Source of the DNA: a virus
Strand: one strand, 5' to 3'
Virus record (IMG/VR): IMGVR_UViG_3300044641_000963
Coordinates: 1-23,971 of that record
Length of the DNA stretch: 23,971 bases
A program made the translations under genes and the position numbers. The stretch's first letter is position 1. Every line of letters begins with the position of its first letter. The notes under the pieces were generated by a model, which was not told the DNA's origin, did no database searches, and saw nothing but the letters and a program-made list of their open reading frames with translations. This document shows, in pieces, positions 1 through 9,700 of this stretch.

Positions 1-1685
1 GAAAAATTAGGACTTACCGTTCTAGATCCACCAGCCCATATGGCTACATCTCCTGGTGTAGTTGTAGCAAAAAATCCAATATTGCCAGCTTTGTTTATAG
101 ATGTATCATCTATTGTCCAACCAGCAATTGTTCCTTTGTTAGCAATAATTCCAGATTCAGTGTCTAGCTGGAAAAGCTTACCAGATGAGTTGGTTCCTTG
201 GATTCCAATACCAATCTTTTGTCCAGAAATATTTGTTAGCTTTCCTATTTCAAATTTTCCAGATGATGTTGTTACTCTAAGTTGTCCATCTACAGATGAT
301 GTTCCTATGTCTACAGAACCAGTAAATGCTCCAGCATTAGCATTTATTTTTCCAGTTATTTCTAAATTAGTTCCGTTCCAAAGTAACCAGTCGTTTGTTC
401 CTCCAACTTTAAATCTTGCAGCAGATGAAACGCTAGTGTTTCCAGTTACATACCAATAATTTTCTGGAGCGATGTATAAACCTTTATTTGAATTACTTCC
501 ACCAATTCCGTATCCGAGTTTCATGTCTCCAGCAGTAATTGCTACATCTGTTTTTAAAGATGTGTTAGCTGGTATTACTATATCTGGATACTGCTTATAC
601 CCAGAGTTGTCATTTCCATAAACATCATACGTTGTTACAGCTATCTGATAAGTTTGACCAGCCTTTAATCCATACAAATATGTTGATAGGGTTCCTCTTC
701 CTGGAACAGACATATATGTATAATTAGCATCAGAAGCAGTCTTGTATCTTATTCTATATCCAGAAGTTGAAGTATCTGTGTTTTGTGTCCATGTAAAAAG
801 AATCTTTTTATCAAAATTAAATAGACCATTTGAATCTTCTTCAACAGTAGTAGATCCTAAATCAAAGTTATTTTCTGGTGGTAAATCGTCAAAGACTATT
901 GGGTCGTATGCTTTTCCTTCTTTTATATCTGAATTTAAAGACTCACAGTCTGAATAAGAAAGATGATTTAGTTTAACATAAACTGTTGCTAGGGTATCTA
1001 GTGTTATTGAAGCTGGACCAATTCCAGTGTATCTAAGCTCCCAGTTATAAGGACTTTGTGTTTCTGATACGTAAACTCTTGTTTCCCTGTATGTACCATA
1101 AGCTGTTCCGCTATCTTGCCATGATACAAGTATTCCATTGTTCTGGCTAATAACATTCCAAGATGCTGCTGATATTGTATGCGTACAAACCTGGTCAACG
1201 AAAGGCTCTACAGTTACTGGGCACTGATCTGAGCTTCCATCTCCATAGATACTTTGTATTGAAAATGATGTAAATGAAGTTCTAAAAATTCCACCGAACT
1301 GGAATATGTTATTTTCTCTTGTTAACACCCATGAGTAGTTTAGAGAAGTACCAGTTGCTGGTATAAGGTATGATCTTGTGTACCCACCTGCTTGAAGATT
1401 AACCACATAGTTTCTTACACGCTGATCATTTTTTGTCCATGCGACATTAAGACCAGCCTTGGCATCCCAAGTTGCGGTAACATTTGATGGACATATGCGT
1501 GATGGAGCTGGTGTTTTAAAATTAAATCTATCAGAAAATTCGCTTGTTCCTAAAGCTTTGTCGCTATATATCCAAGCAACCTGCAATGCGTAATCTGTAT
1601 TACAATCTAGATCTGGTATTACAACATCCCAGTAGTCTCCATCTTGACTCTGAGTTATTCCTAGATCTGGATATTGTTCTGACAC
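1..1685 (-). CDS. Fn3-repeat tail fibre / minor tail protein, C-terminus beyond window
   Basis: An open frame of 561 codons runs from a GTG at 1685 to the left edge without a stop. The frame has a stop at 1707-1709 and no other start. GGAG lies 6 bases before the GTG, which begins one base after the upstream stop codon. Residues 1-58 look like the second half of a fibronectin type III domain. Two Fn3-like domains of about 80-90 residues follow, then another (about 250-370) with GYRIRYK and a 'GLKAGQTYQIAVTTYD' signature. From about residue 375 the sequence turns into Gly/Ser/Thr/Asn-rich fibre-like segments with 'ITGKINANAGAFTG' and 'GTIAGWTI', seen in tail fibre/tip proteins of Gram-positive phages. 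Cys65/Cys155 and Cys167/Cys247 sit at the two ends of the second and third domains. The likely role is an extended tail-tip or receptor-binding component. Exact function is unproven. Confidence 0.85.
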   Translation of the reverse strand, partial: MSEQYPDLGITQSQDGDYWDVVIPDLDCNTDYALQVAWIYSDKALGTSEFSDRFNFKTPAPSRICPSNVTATWDAKAGLNVAWTKNDQRVRNYVVNLQAGGYTRSYLIPATGTSLNYSWVLTRENNIFQFGGIFRTSFTSFSIQSIYGDGSSDQCPVTVEPFVDQVCTHTISAASWNVISQNNGILVSWQDSGTAYGTYRETRVYVSETQSPYNWELRYTGIGPASITLDTLATVYVKLNHLSYSDCESLNSDIKEGKAYDPIVFDDLPPENNFDLGSTTVEEDSNGLFNFDKKILFTWTQNTDTSTSGYRIRYKTASDANYTYMSVPGRGTLSTYLYGLKAGQTYQIAVTTYDVYGNDNSGYKQYPDIVIPANTSLKTDVAITAGDMKLGYGIGGSNSNKGLYIAPENYWYVTGNTSVSSAARFKVGGTNDWLLWNGTNLEITGKINANAGAFTGSVDIGTSSVDGQLRVTTSSGKFEIGKLTNISGQKIGIGIQGTNSSGKLFQLDTESGIIANKGTIAGWTIDDTSINKAGNIGFFATTTPGDVAIWAGGSRTVSPNF

Positions 1686-1686
1686 A

Positions 1687-2547
1687 CTAAACTCCGAACG
1701 ACAAGTCTAGTTTAAATTCTATTGCTGCTTCTCTTCCAATTACTTTAATCAATGTTGAGTCTAATATAGACCTAGCAATAAGACCATACTCTGGATCAAA
1801 TGTATCTTCGTCATTTATTCTAAGACCATCCATAGATACAGATGTTTGAGCAGTTGTTGGAGTAACAATAATTCCTAACTTAACAACACTTTGTGGATTA
1901 AATGTTCCTGTTGATACCCCAGAAGACATGTTTAAATTCTTTATATTGTTTCCAACTGAATGTCCAGTAAATGTAAATTCTAAGTAATCGGTATCTGAGC
2001 TATATAGCCTTACCTTCAATGAGGATAGATTTGCATCATTTGCTTTGTATGAAAGCGATAATGTATCTAATGGGTTGTATCCAGATATATCCATACTATC
2101 AAGTAAGTATGTGTACTCTTTTGGAGCCGCCGCATTTGATGTAAATGTTAGCGAGCTATCTCCAACTCTAGAGTTTGTTTGATCTAGCTCTGGCTCTGGA
2201 CTCCATTGATATGGCAATTCAAAGTTAGATATAAATTTGCTTTCGTATAAATTTCTTGAATAAGACTGGCCAGAGTAGATTCCAATTTCATTAATCTTAC
2301 CTGCAATGTTTGTAGGAAGTGTAGCTGAATATATTACTGTATATTTTACTGGTGATACAGAAGAGTCTATATCAATTCCGCCAACCCTAATTGGAACACG
2401 ATAAAACTCAAAACCAAGTCTTGAGTTTGTATCCGATAAAGCATATTCAGTTCCTGTTGCAATTCCAATAGCCATTTCTTTTGAAGAAAATGATGAGTTG
2501 CCAGCTACAAAATTAGTAAGAAATCTTTTACCAAATTTAGTTATCAT
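1687..2547 (-). CDS. Beta-rich tail tip / minor tail protein
   Basis: This 286-residue protein starts at an ATG in an ATGA overlap with the preceding gene, behind a strong GGGAGGA site. Residues 1-95 hold the pattern 'YTVIYSATLPTNIAGKINEIGIYSG', which resembles N-terminal domains of baseplate or tail-fibre proteins that dock on the tail tip. From about residue 105 the chain is dominated by beta-type segments such as DTLSLSYKA, LKVRLYSSDTDYLEFTF and VVKLGIIVTP. This suggests a jelly-roll or LamG/carbohydrate-binding-like sandwich, though no catalytic motif is visible. It lies between the Tal-like gene with its small partner and the Fn3 fibre gene, so a role in host recognition or fibre attachment is likely. 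The family assignment is inference from fold-like patterns and position. Confidence 0.7.
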   Translation of the reverse strand: MITKFGKRFLTNFVAGNSSFSSKEMAIGIATGTEYALSDTNSRLGFEFYRVPIRVGGIDIDSSVSPVKYTVIYSATLPTNIAGKINEIGIYSGQSYSRNLYESKFISNFELPYQWSPEPELDQTNSRVGDSSLTFTSNAAAPKEYTYLLDSMDISGYNPLDTLSLSYKANDANLSSLKVRLYSSDTDYLEFTFTGHSVGNNIKNLNMSSGVSTGTFNPQSVVKLGIIVTPTTAQTSVSMDGLRINDEDTFDPEYGLIARSILDSTLIKVIGREAAIEFKLDLSFGV

Positions 2548-2891
2548 GATCTTCCTCCCTGGTTATCTGATATTGTTATTGCGTACAAGAAACCGTCTAT
2601 CTGCTCTTCGCTTGAATTATAAATTCTAAACTTAGCTCTTGCTCTTTGCATTCCAGACGCATCTTCATACAGCTCAAATCCTTTTAAAACTATGTCTGAA
2701 AGCTGAGGCCTTTTACCGCCTTTGGGATCTTCGTCTCCATCTTCGTCCCCAAAAGATCCTGCAGAACTGTTTGATCCAAATGGGAATGACTGAGTAATAG
2801 ATTTAGTTTCCCCAGACTTGCCCTTCCACACTTCGGCTAAACGAGGGTCATCATCAAAAATGACTGGTATTTTTCCTACTTCAATTCCCAT
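2544..2891 (-). CDS. Small acidic tail-tip-region protein of unknown function
   Basis: This 115-residue protein begins MGIEVGKIPV. Residues about 40-60 form a Ser/Gly/Asp/Glu-rich low-complexity linker (GDEDGDEDPKGGK), followed by a compact C-terminal half with alternating beta-type residues (IVLKGFELYED, ARAKFRIYNSS, GFLYAITISD). I do not recognise a family. The acidic linker dividing two short segments suggests a flexible connector or accessory protein of the tail tip. The ATG has no Shine-Dalgarno sequence before it but lies 6 bases downstream of a perfect TATAAT, so its message may be leaderless. Its stop codon overlaps the next start in ATGA, indicating co-translation with the following tail-tip gene. 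Confidence 0.75.
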   Translation of the reverse strand: MGIEVGKIPVIFDDDPRLAEVWKGKSGETKSITQSFPFGSNSSAGSFGDEDGDEDPKGGKRPQLSDIVLKGFELYEDASGMQRARAKFRIYNSSEEQIDGFLYAITISDNQGGRS

Positions 2892-2905
2892 TTATTTATT
2901 ATACC
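2892..2905 (-). promoter_or_regulatory. Extended -10 promoter, probably leaderless
   Basis: The 23-base gap after the Tal-like gene contains TGGTATAAT, an extended -10 element with TATAAT at 2898-2903. Exactly six bases then separate it from the ATG at 2891, so the expected transcription start falls on the A of the start codon. No convincing -35 hexamer is visible at 17-18 bases upstream, which extended -10 promoters can tolerate. There is no Shine-Dalgarno sequence for the following gene, which fits a leaderless message. Confidence 0.6.
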
Positions 2906-2914
2906 ATTACGCCA

Positions 2915-5900
2915 TTAGATTGCTCTACATGAAAGCGTAGTGGTTACCCCCTCACTATATTGTAAAGAGCATTTAACAACTAAATACTTAGTATCTGTTT
3001 CAGACATTCCTAAAACTGGGTATTTAATACTTACAATATCTCCAGCAGAAATTAAAGGGTTTCCAAAAACCTCTATGTCTACAAACCTTCCCTTATTTAA
3101 TACGCTTGACTTTATCCAATCTGCTAAGGTCTTTGCGTCCTCTTCAGACTGAATCCAAGAAGATTCAAAAACAACAAATTCTTTATTTGAGGAGTCCTCT
3201 GACTGATCTGTATCGTAGTCTATCGAGCCTGACCTTCTTATAGAGTTTCCCAAAACATAAAAACTTGTATTGTTGCTATCATCCAAAACCACAGTAGTTG
3301 AAGTGTTATTTAAAACGTAAGCTTCGGCACCGAAAGGCTGTAACCTTTGATCTAACACTTTAACATATTTATTTAATGCGGTTCTAAAAGTAATTGGTAC
3401 GGCTGGTCTAGACCCATCATCATAAGACTCTTTTACTTTTCTTATTTCTCTAGCAGTAGTTCCAAATTCAAAAAGGGCACCTTTTTCGTCGGCAACGGTT
3501 TGTCCAGCATTGTAAATTAAATCTCCAAATAGCATAGAAAGAGTATCGTCTGCATAAACACCATTGTATTCATAACCCCTCGTTAACGATCTATTTTTGT
3601 ATACATCTTCATCAATACTTTTAGCATACAGATATTCAAAGTAAGCAATTCCTTGACCACAGTGTAGTCCAACATTTTTTGTTATTGAAACTGGAGGTAT
3701 GGTTAAGTTAACAGAATCAGTTCCAGAGTCTACTGCTTCAATTTTAAATCCATTAATAAAAACAGTTATTGTGTTTTTTATAGATTCTTTTTTTACAAGA
3801 ACGTCTATGTTATATGAACTTCCAGCATAAATTCCAGCTAATGTTTTAGTAGATGTTTGCTGACTATCTTTTAAAACTGTAAGCTTCCCATTTTTTACTC
3901 TAACAATCATTATGTCTTTTTGAAGACCAGCGTATGCTGTAGTTCTTACTAAAAGATAATATCCATTCTCACCAGTTTGGTCTAAGCAAAAACCTATACC
4001 GCCTGCCTGCTCTGGAGAGTTGAGTTGGCTATCAAAAAACATTCTTGTTCCAAAACAGAAATGGGATTTTGATAAATCTATTGAATTAAATTCTTTTACT
4101 GCAATATCAAAAGTTCTTTTATCAGTATCTAAATTAGATATTGCCATAAAGCTTTTAGATACTGTTTCGCTTGATTCGCTGGCTGGTGTACTAAGACTGC
4201 TCACCCCAGGTTTTAATTTTGCAATATCTGGAGTTGTAAGCTTTAGCTTTTTGTTTAAAGTAAATTTATTTGAATTAGACTCTCCTTCAGAGTTTATGTA
4301 AGAGTTTAAAGTTTTTTTGTGAGGCATTCTAGAGGTATCGAAAGCTCCTCTAGTTTTTATATTATACTCTCCAGTAGGATAAAAATTTTTATAACCTGGT
4401 TTAGCTAAAGCTGAATACTTCCATATGTCAGATTGATTTTTAATTAAAACTCTAATTGGAGGTTTATCACGTGGAGGAGTAAATGTTATGTCTTTCTCGT
4501 TAGGTACATACTGGTACCAGGCTCCATCATACTCAATAACCTCTCCGTTTATTAAAACATAACCGTTAAACTGATCTAAAATTTTATCTACTCTTGCAGA
4601 ATTTATTGTATTTTGATTAAGCTGAAATTTTGTACTGTTGTCATCAATATCTGTTGCAAGTGATCCAGCCCCAAGGAAGGAAGGTTCTGATTTCCAGAGA
4701 GGCGAAGATGATTCTGAGTTGGTAGAGGCAAATGCTGTTTTATATCTTACTCTAACGTTGTTAGCTGAAAACAACTCTTGGGTAGACAATCTAATTATGT
4801 TAGGCGCATATTCTACATTAGATCCAGATTTGATCTCTTCATTTGTAAATATCCATGAGCTTGGCAAATCTTTGTCGTATATAAAATTTCTACTGTAAAA
4901 GTTTAATACATTGTATTCATCTACAAATGCGTTCATCTGGATGTCTCTACATAGTTCTTGCAAAACTTCCCAGACTGTTTGTTCACCGTCCGACCACCAA
5001 TAAATTAAAGATGGAATGGAGTCGTCATCAACCTCTCCATCTGTTTTTTTAATATTTATCTTATAATTAGAAAATCCAACTGAGTCTAAAACTCTTTTAA
5101 TTACTGAAGTTACAGGTGAAGACTCTACTAAAAGCTGAGGGCACACAGTATCCTGAAGTATTTTTGCAGCATCTGTTGCATCTATAGATGCTTCTCCAAA
5201 CTCTGACAATGACCAGGAGGTTACATAAAAAACTCCTTGAGGTATCTTTTGCACTGAAGATCCGTCTCCAATATTTATGTATGGTTTTATAATTGCATTC
5301 TTAAACAAATATAGTTTTGAATTATCTATTGGGCCAGACCTATCATATTCAACTATCTGTCTAGATGTAGTATTATATTTTGTTATTATAAGGCTAAGGT
5401 AGTTTGCCGTTATTATTCCAACTGGAACAATTGATGTGCTATCTGAAGTAGTTTCTTTATTTACTGTAAAAGAAACAATATCTGAATCTATTGGCATAAC
5501 CCATCTTGGACTAAACTCAATTACTCCCAAAAACTTTCCTGTATTTGAATTAACTGCAGTCAAAGATATCTTTTTAAAGTATTGAGTTGTTGTATAAGAT
5601 GATGGCTCTGTAGGTGAAGTAAACCATGTTGATCCATTATAATATATTCTTGCCTCTCCATTTACAAGGGTGGTTCCTCTAACAGATACTGTTGTGTTGT
5701 CTTCCTTAACTCCAGTAATAGTCCATTCAGTTGGGGTGTCGTGACTTGTTTCAAATCTTGCAATTATTTTATTTGCTGGTATTAGCTTAGCTGTAGTTTT
5801 TTCTTCATTAGAAAAGTATTCAAGAGATATGTCTATATTAGTGTTTTTAGGCGCTAACCAATATTTATAAACCATATCTGGTCCAGGATAATAAAGCCTT

Positions 5901-6208
5901 GGCCTTGTTCCAATATCTAAATCCCTTGGTCTTTCAAAAGAATCAACGGGGGTGTCTGTGTTATTATTTGTATGAACTAGATATTTAATTCCTGGAGATA
6001 GTGGTCTAAATGGCTTATAAATAGTATCTATAGGAAATAACTTTTTAAATGCGCCAGAAAAAGGATTTTCTATATTTTCTGGATTTGTTGTTGCCTTGAT
6101 ATATTCAACCATAGAGTTAAGATTGTATTCAATTGTAGCTCCAGCTGAAGTTGATAACGAATATCCTTTTTTAATTAAATCTTTAGTTTCATTTGATACA
6201 GTTATCAT
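2915..6208 (-). CDS. Tal-like tail hub / tail-associated minor tail protein with LamG-like insert
   Basis: This 1097-residue protein starts at an ATG overlapping the previous stop (ATGA), behind GGAG at 5 bases. Size and position directly after a Dit-like gene fit the siphovirus tail hub (Tal, gp27-like), which closes the tube and contacts the cell. Residues 1-450 are the probable hub part. Around residues 540-560 is 'YVLINGEVIEYDGAWYQY', a pattern seen in minor tail proteins of actinobacteriophages. Residues about 690-865 form a beta-rich block with GGIGFCLDQTGENGYYLLV and NTITVFINGFKIEAVDSG that resembles a LamG/concanavalin-type sandwich. It may bind glycan. The C-terminus (PLISAGDIVSIKYPVLG to the end) again looks like a baseplate hub strand set. 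No peptidase motif was recognised. Hub assignment is by context and general pattern. Confidence 0.8.
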   Translation of the reverse strand: MITVSNETKDLIKKGYSLSTSAGATIEYNLNSMVEYIKATTNPENIENPFSGAFKKLFPIDTIYKPFRPLSPGIKYLVHTNNNTDTPVDSFERPRDLDIGTRPRLYYPGPDMVYKYWLAPKNTNIDISLEYFSNEEKTTAKLIPANKIIARFETSHDTPTEWTITGVKEDNTTVSVRGTTLVNGEARIYYNGSTWFTSPTEPSSYTTTQYFKKISLTAVNSNTGKFLGVIEFSPRWVMPIDSDIVSFTVNKETTSDSTSIVPVGIITANYLSLIITKYNTTSRQIVEYDRSGPIDNSKLYLFKNAIIKPYINIGDGSSVQKIPQGVFYVTSWSLSEFGEASIDATDAAKILQDTVCPQLLVESSPVTSVIKRVLDSVGFSNYKINIKKTDGEVDDDSIPSLIYWWSDGEQTVWEVLQELCRDIQMNAFVDEYNVLNFYSRNFIYDKDLPSSWIFTNEEIKSGSNVEYAPNIIRLSTQELFSANNVRVRYKTAFASTNSESSSPLWKSEPSFLGAGSLATDIDDNSTKFQLNQNTINSARVDKILDQFNGYVLINGEVIEYDGAWYQYVPNEKDITFTPPRDKPPIRVLIKNQSDIWKYSALAKPGYKNFYPTGEYNIKTRGAFDTSRMPHKKTLNSYINSEGESNSNKFTLNKKLKLTTPDIAKLKPGVSSLSTPASESSETVSKSFMAISNLDTDKRTFDIAVKEFNSIDLSKSHFCFGTRMFFDSQLNSPEQAGGIGFCLDQTGENGYYLLVRTTAYAGLQKDIMIVRVKNGKLTVLKDSQQTSTKTLAGIYAGSSYNIDVLVKKESIKNTITVFINGFKIEAVDSGTDSVNLTIPPVSITKNVGLHCGQGIAYFEYLYAKSIDEDVYKNRSLTRGYEYNGVYADDTLSMLFGDLIYNAGQTVADEKGALFEFGTTAREIRKVKESYDDGSRPAVPITFRTALNKYVKVLDQRLQPFGAEAYVLNNTSTTVVLDDSNNTSFYVLGNSIRRSGSIDYDTDQSEDSSNKEFVVFESSWIQSEEDAKTLADWIKSSVLNKGRFVDIEVFGNPLISAGDIVSIKYPVLGMSETDTKYLVVKCSLQYSEGVTTTLSCRAI

Positions 6209-6795
6209 ACCTGCTCCAAAGATATGTCAACACTCCAAAATGTTTGTAGTCCTCTTTTAATAACTGAAAAACTGCAAGATGTAAACATTACTGTGTAAGT
6301 ATAGTCATCTGATAAAGCTCCGTCAGACTGCTCAATTAAATCGGTACTAAAAACTGTTGGGTTTAATTTAATTCTAAAGGGTAGTTTGCCAGCAGAACTT
6401 TCATAAAAGTTTTTCAAATCTTCTGCGCCCCAAGCACCGTCAACTGTTTCATTTCTAAAAGAAGGTAACATTTCCCATGAAATATTTATATTAATCTTAT
6501 CGGCCACAATATATTTTCTGAGTGTACCGTTTGACATTCTAGATGACTTCTCAATTCTATTTGTATCTATTGAAATTGGCTGTCTATTGTGCTCAGTAAC
6601 TCTTCTAAATCTTAATTGATTTTTAGAGCTATAAGCCAAGTTGTTTCTAGTTGCTACAGATGATGTATATGAATTACCTGGGGCAACAACAGAAGCCCCC
6701 TTATAATCAAATGAGTTATTTGCTGTATCAATTGCAAATGGGTCTAATGCCTCTATGTATAAAATTGAGCCTTTACTTAAATTTTGAAAACTCAT
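6205..6795 (-). CDS. Dit-like distal tail protein
   Basis: This 196-residue protein lies between the tape measure gene and the Tal-like gene, the standard position of the distal tail (Dit) protein that caps the tube and forms the baseplate ring. It starts at an ATG in a TAATG overlap with the tape measure stop, with only a weak ribosome site, so coupling to tape measure translation is likely. The sequence has long beta-type stretches (ININISWEMLPSF, YTYTVMFTSCSFSVIKRG, FWSVDISLEQV) and a short helical segment (AEDLKNFYESS). It is shorter than typical two-domain Dit proteins, consistent with an N-terminal tube-like domain only. Position is the main evidence. Confidence 0.65.
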   Translation of the reverse strand: MSFQNLSKGSILYIEALDPFAIDTANNSFDYKGASVVAPGNSYTSSVATRNNLAYSSKNQLRFRRVTEHNRQPISIDTNRIEKSSRMSNGTLRKYIVADKININISWEMLPSFRNETVDGAWGAEDLKNFYESSAGKLPFRIKLNPTVFSTDLIEQSDGALSDDYTYTVMFTSCSFSVIKRGLQTFWSVDISLEQV

Positions 6796-9700
6796 TATGA
6801 CCCAACCTTTCTATTTACTCCAGCTGCCATTTCTTTTAATCTCATTTCATTACGTATTTCTAGTGCAACATCTTTTGCTGTCACGTTTGTTCCATTTAAT
6901 TCTACATTTATATTATATACTGATCCTGATGCTGCCGCCGTAGCATTTGGATTAAATGGATTCATGTTAGCTGGAATAACAGCTTCATTTTTATGAAGCA
7001 TTGCTAACATATTAGCTGGAACCATATTGATTCCATTTTCAAACATTGGTAAACCTAGATTTTTTAATGAAGAATTTGAGAAGTTTTGGACAAGCCCGCC
7101 ATTTGCCCATCCGTCGCCGCGGCTGATACCCCAACTGCCACGGCTAGCCTCCGACTGTCTAGCAAGTTTTTCTGCTTCAATAATTCTTTGTAGCTCTGGT
7201 AAAGCTGCTGGCTCTATATATCCGCCTGGACCATATGGGAAGTTTGCTGATGTACGGTATGTGCTTCCAAACCACCGTATAGTTTCTGGGCGAAGTGCTG
7301 CACTTAGAGTTGAATCAAGGTCAGCAGTTCTATCAAACTGCCAGCCAATTATGCTGTTTCGATCATTAAATTCGTCAATGGGGTAGCGAGGAGTTGCTGG
7401 TGCAGAGGATACGGTTTCAGTTATATGATTATTTTCCCAAGATCCGATACCTTTCCTTGGCTCTCCAGTTGATGGCTTTGCTTTCTTAGACTTTTTAAGT
7501 TTCATTAGTGTATCTAGATAGCTCTTTATGCCAGTAATTGAAGTTGCACCATAGTAAGGATCATCTGCCATAAACCCACCGATACGAAGAGCTGATGGCC
7601 TTCCCATGTCAGTTAAAGTAGGTGAATGTTTTATTCTAGTAATTGAAACTGCTTTATTGTATAAAGCTTCTGAAAGATGAAGCCATCTATATTCTGGATG
7701 TGTTCCACGATAGCTAATGTGTCCAGTAACTGGATCATAGTTTATCCAGGACATTTGTTTTTTAGTAACAGGATCTAGAATCTCTGCTTGGTGCATTCCA
7801 CCTGCGCCAAAGCCTTCTGAAGTTACTCTTCCTTCTTTTAAACCTTCAATAAATTTGTCTATGTATTTTGCATCAGTAGGTAAAATATCTGCTTTCTCAA
7901 ACCTAAAAATATAATCTTTTCCGTTTACCTTAATAGACTCTTCTATAATTTTTGGCAAATTCTTATTTTCTTCAATAAGATTAGCGGCAGTGGTATTTTT
8001 TAAATCTGGTAGTGAAGTAAAATTATTTCTCCTTGCTGCTCTTATTGCATCAGATAGCGCAAGTTCATATCTTGCTTTTGCAAACTCTGGTGTGTCAACT
8101 TTATCTGCTTTTTTAAGAGCCACAAAATTACTTCTAAGTGTAGCGTTTGGAATAAGGCTAACTCTAGCTTCTGTTGGTAAATCTAGAGTTGCTTTATTTA
8201 TTAAATTATATGCTGCAGAACGTGCACGAAGTGTATTAACTCCTTTTAGAGCACCCACTCCTGGAACAAAATTTAATCCTGCATTAGCCCAATCACCTTT
8301 AGTTGCGCTTCCCTTTGCAATTTCTCCGAAAGGATGAATCATAGCTTTCATCAAGCTAGAAACATCTGATTCATAAGATGTTGGATTTAAAGCTTTTCCA
8401 ATTCCATCTTTTCCAAATGTCGGAGTTTTACCTTGAAAGTAAACACCCAAAAGATCTGAAGCTAATGATGTAAGTGGCGCAAGAATTCCAAGTGGGGAAC
8501 GAGTGAATACTTTACCAAATCCCTCTGAGTAGTTATTTATAGGATCATCTATTTTAGATTCATAATATGAAAGATTTTTATTCTTTCTTGCTTTTTGTTT
8601 TTGGTTTTCATCCTTAAGTGGAGTAAGCTGAAGTCTCATCTTCTCAGCTTCGGTTTGCTTTCTGCTTAAACCAAACGATCTCATACCTAGGTCATGAGGT
8701 GCACTTGAATGAGTGTGCCCTACTGGACCGCCAGCATGGAACATTAGTGGCCCTAAACCATAGGCACCATTACCGATTCCGCCCATAGAGGCTCCAGAGC
8801 CTGCCAAACGTATAGGGTCTCTATCTATACCCATTCCTGGGCTTGTAAATGGCTTGCGTGGCTGCTCAAGCATCTGATGCATGTAGTCTGAGTGCTGTGG
8901 AACATCTCCGCTAAAATTAAGTCCTGGTATTTCTGTTCCACCCCATATGTCCATACCTGGGCTACGTGGTCCAATAAATCTTGAAAGCTCTCCCCAATAT
9001 TGTCCAAAAGGATTTCCTATTGGTTTTCCAGATCTTGAATATGGAACCCCTGGCTTCTTTTGTCTTGGTACTGTTATAGGCCCACTAATCCAATTTCCAG
9101 AATTAGTTAATGAGTTTACGACTTTTCCACCTTCTGCAAACTTCTTTATGCTTACCTTTGTACCTGCAAAAATTCTTGACCCACCCATATACTTTGGATC
9201 TTTTAGCTGAGGATTCATTTCCATTAATTGCTTAACAGTAATACCATACTTTGCAGCAATACCAGATAGTGTATCTCCTCTGTTTACTGTGTATCTTTCA
9301 TTTTCATAATCTGATTTAGCTTCGTCTGCGCTGTAGTATTCTTGTGTGCCATATCCATATTTAACGTCATCTACTGGCTTATATGAAGGTCTTCCAAATC
9401 CTACAATTGGAGCATTCTTTAAATTGTATTTTCTTACTTTTCTAAGTACGGCTCCGCCGCTTCTTTGACTTCCAGAACCTGATGTATTTCCTTCTATAGT
9501 TGAAACTAAATTCTTTCCTAAAACATTGCTTACAAGACCAACGTGAGAAATTCTGTTGACGCCGTCTCCTGGGAAATCCATAAAGGCTAAATCTCCCCGA
9601 CGTGGATTCATTGTTGTCCACTTGCCACTCTTCATAAATGATTGAGCTCCGCCAGGAGTCCAAATCATGCTTGACAAATCTACTCCAGATTTTTTTGCTG

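Noticed and set aside
40-459. Plus-strand open frame of 139 codons
   Set aside because: It lies opposite the continuous minus-strand Fn3/fibre frame, is rich in Pro/Val/Ser as expected from reversed Gly/Asn/Thr-rich coding, and lacks a ribosome site.
1680-1710. Frameshift joining the 286-residue tail-tip protein to the Fn3 protein
   Set aside because: The half-Fn3 start made this tempting, but there is no slippery heptamer, and a good GGAG-GTG start explains the second gene.
7027-7386. Plus-strand frames opposite the tape measure gene, including 7027-7386, 7990-8337, 13396-13713 and 16417-16719
   Set aside because: The minus-strand frame there has clear domain content throughout. These are shadow frames with no ribosome sites or family resemblance.
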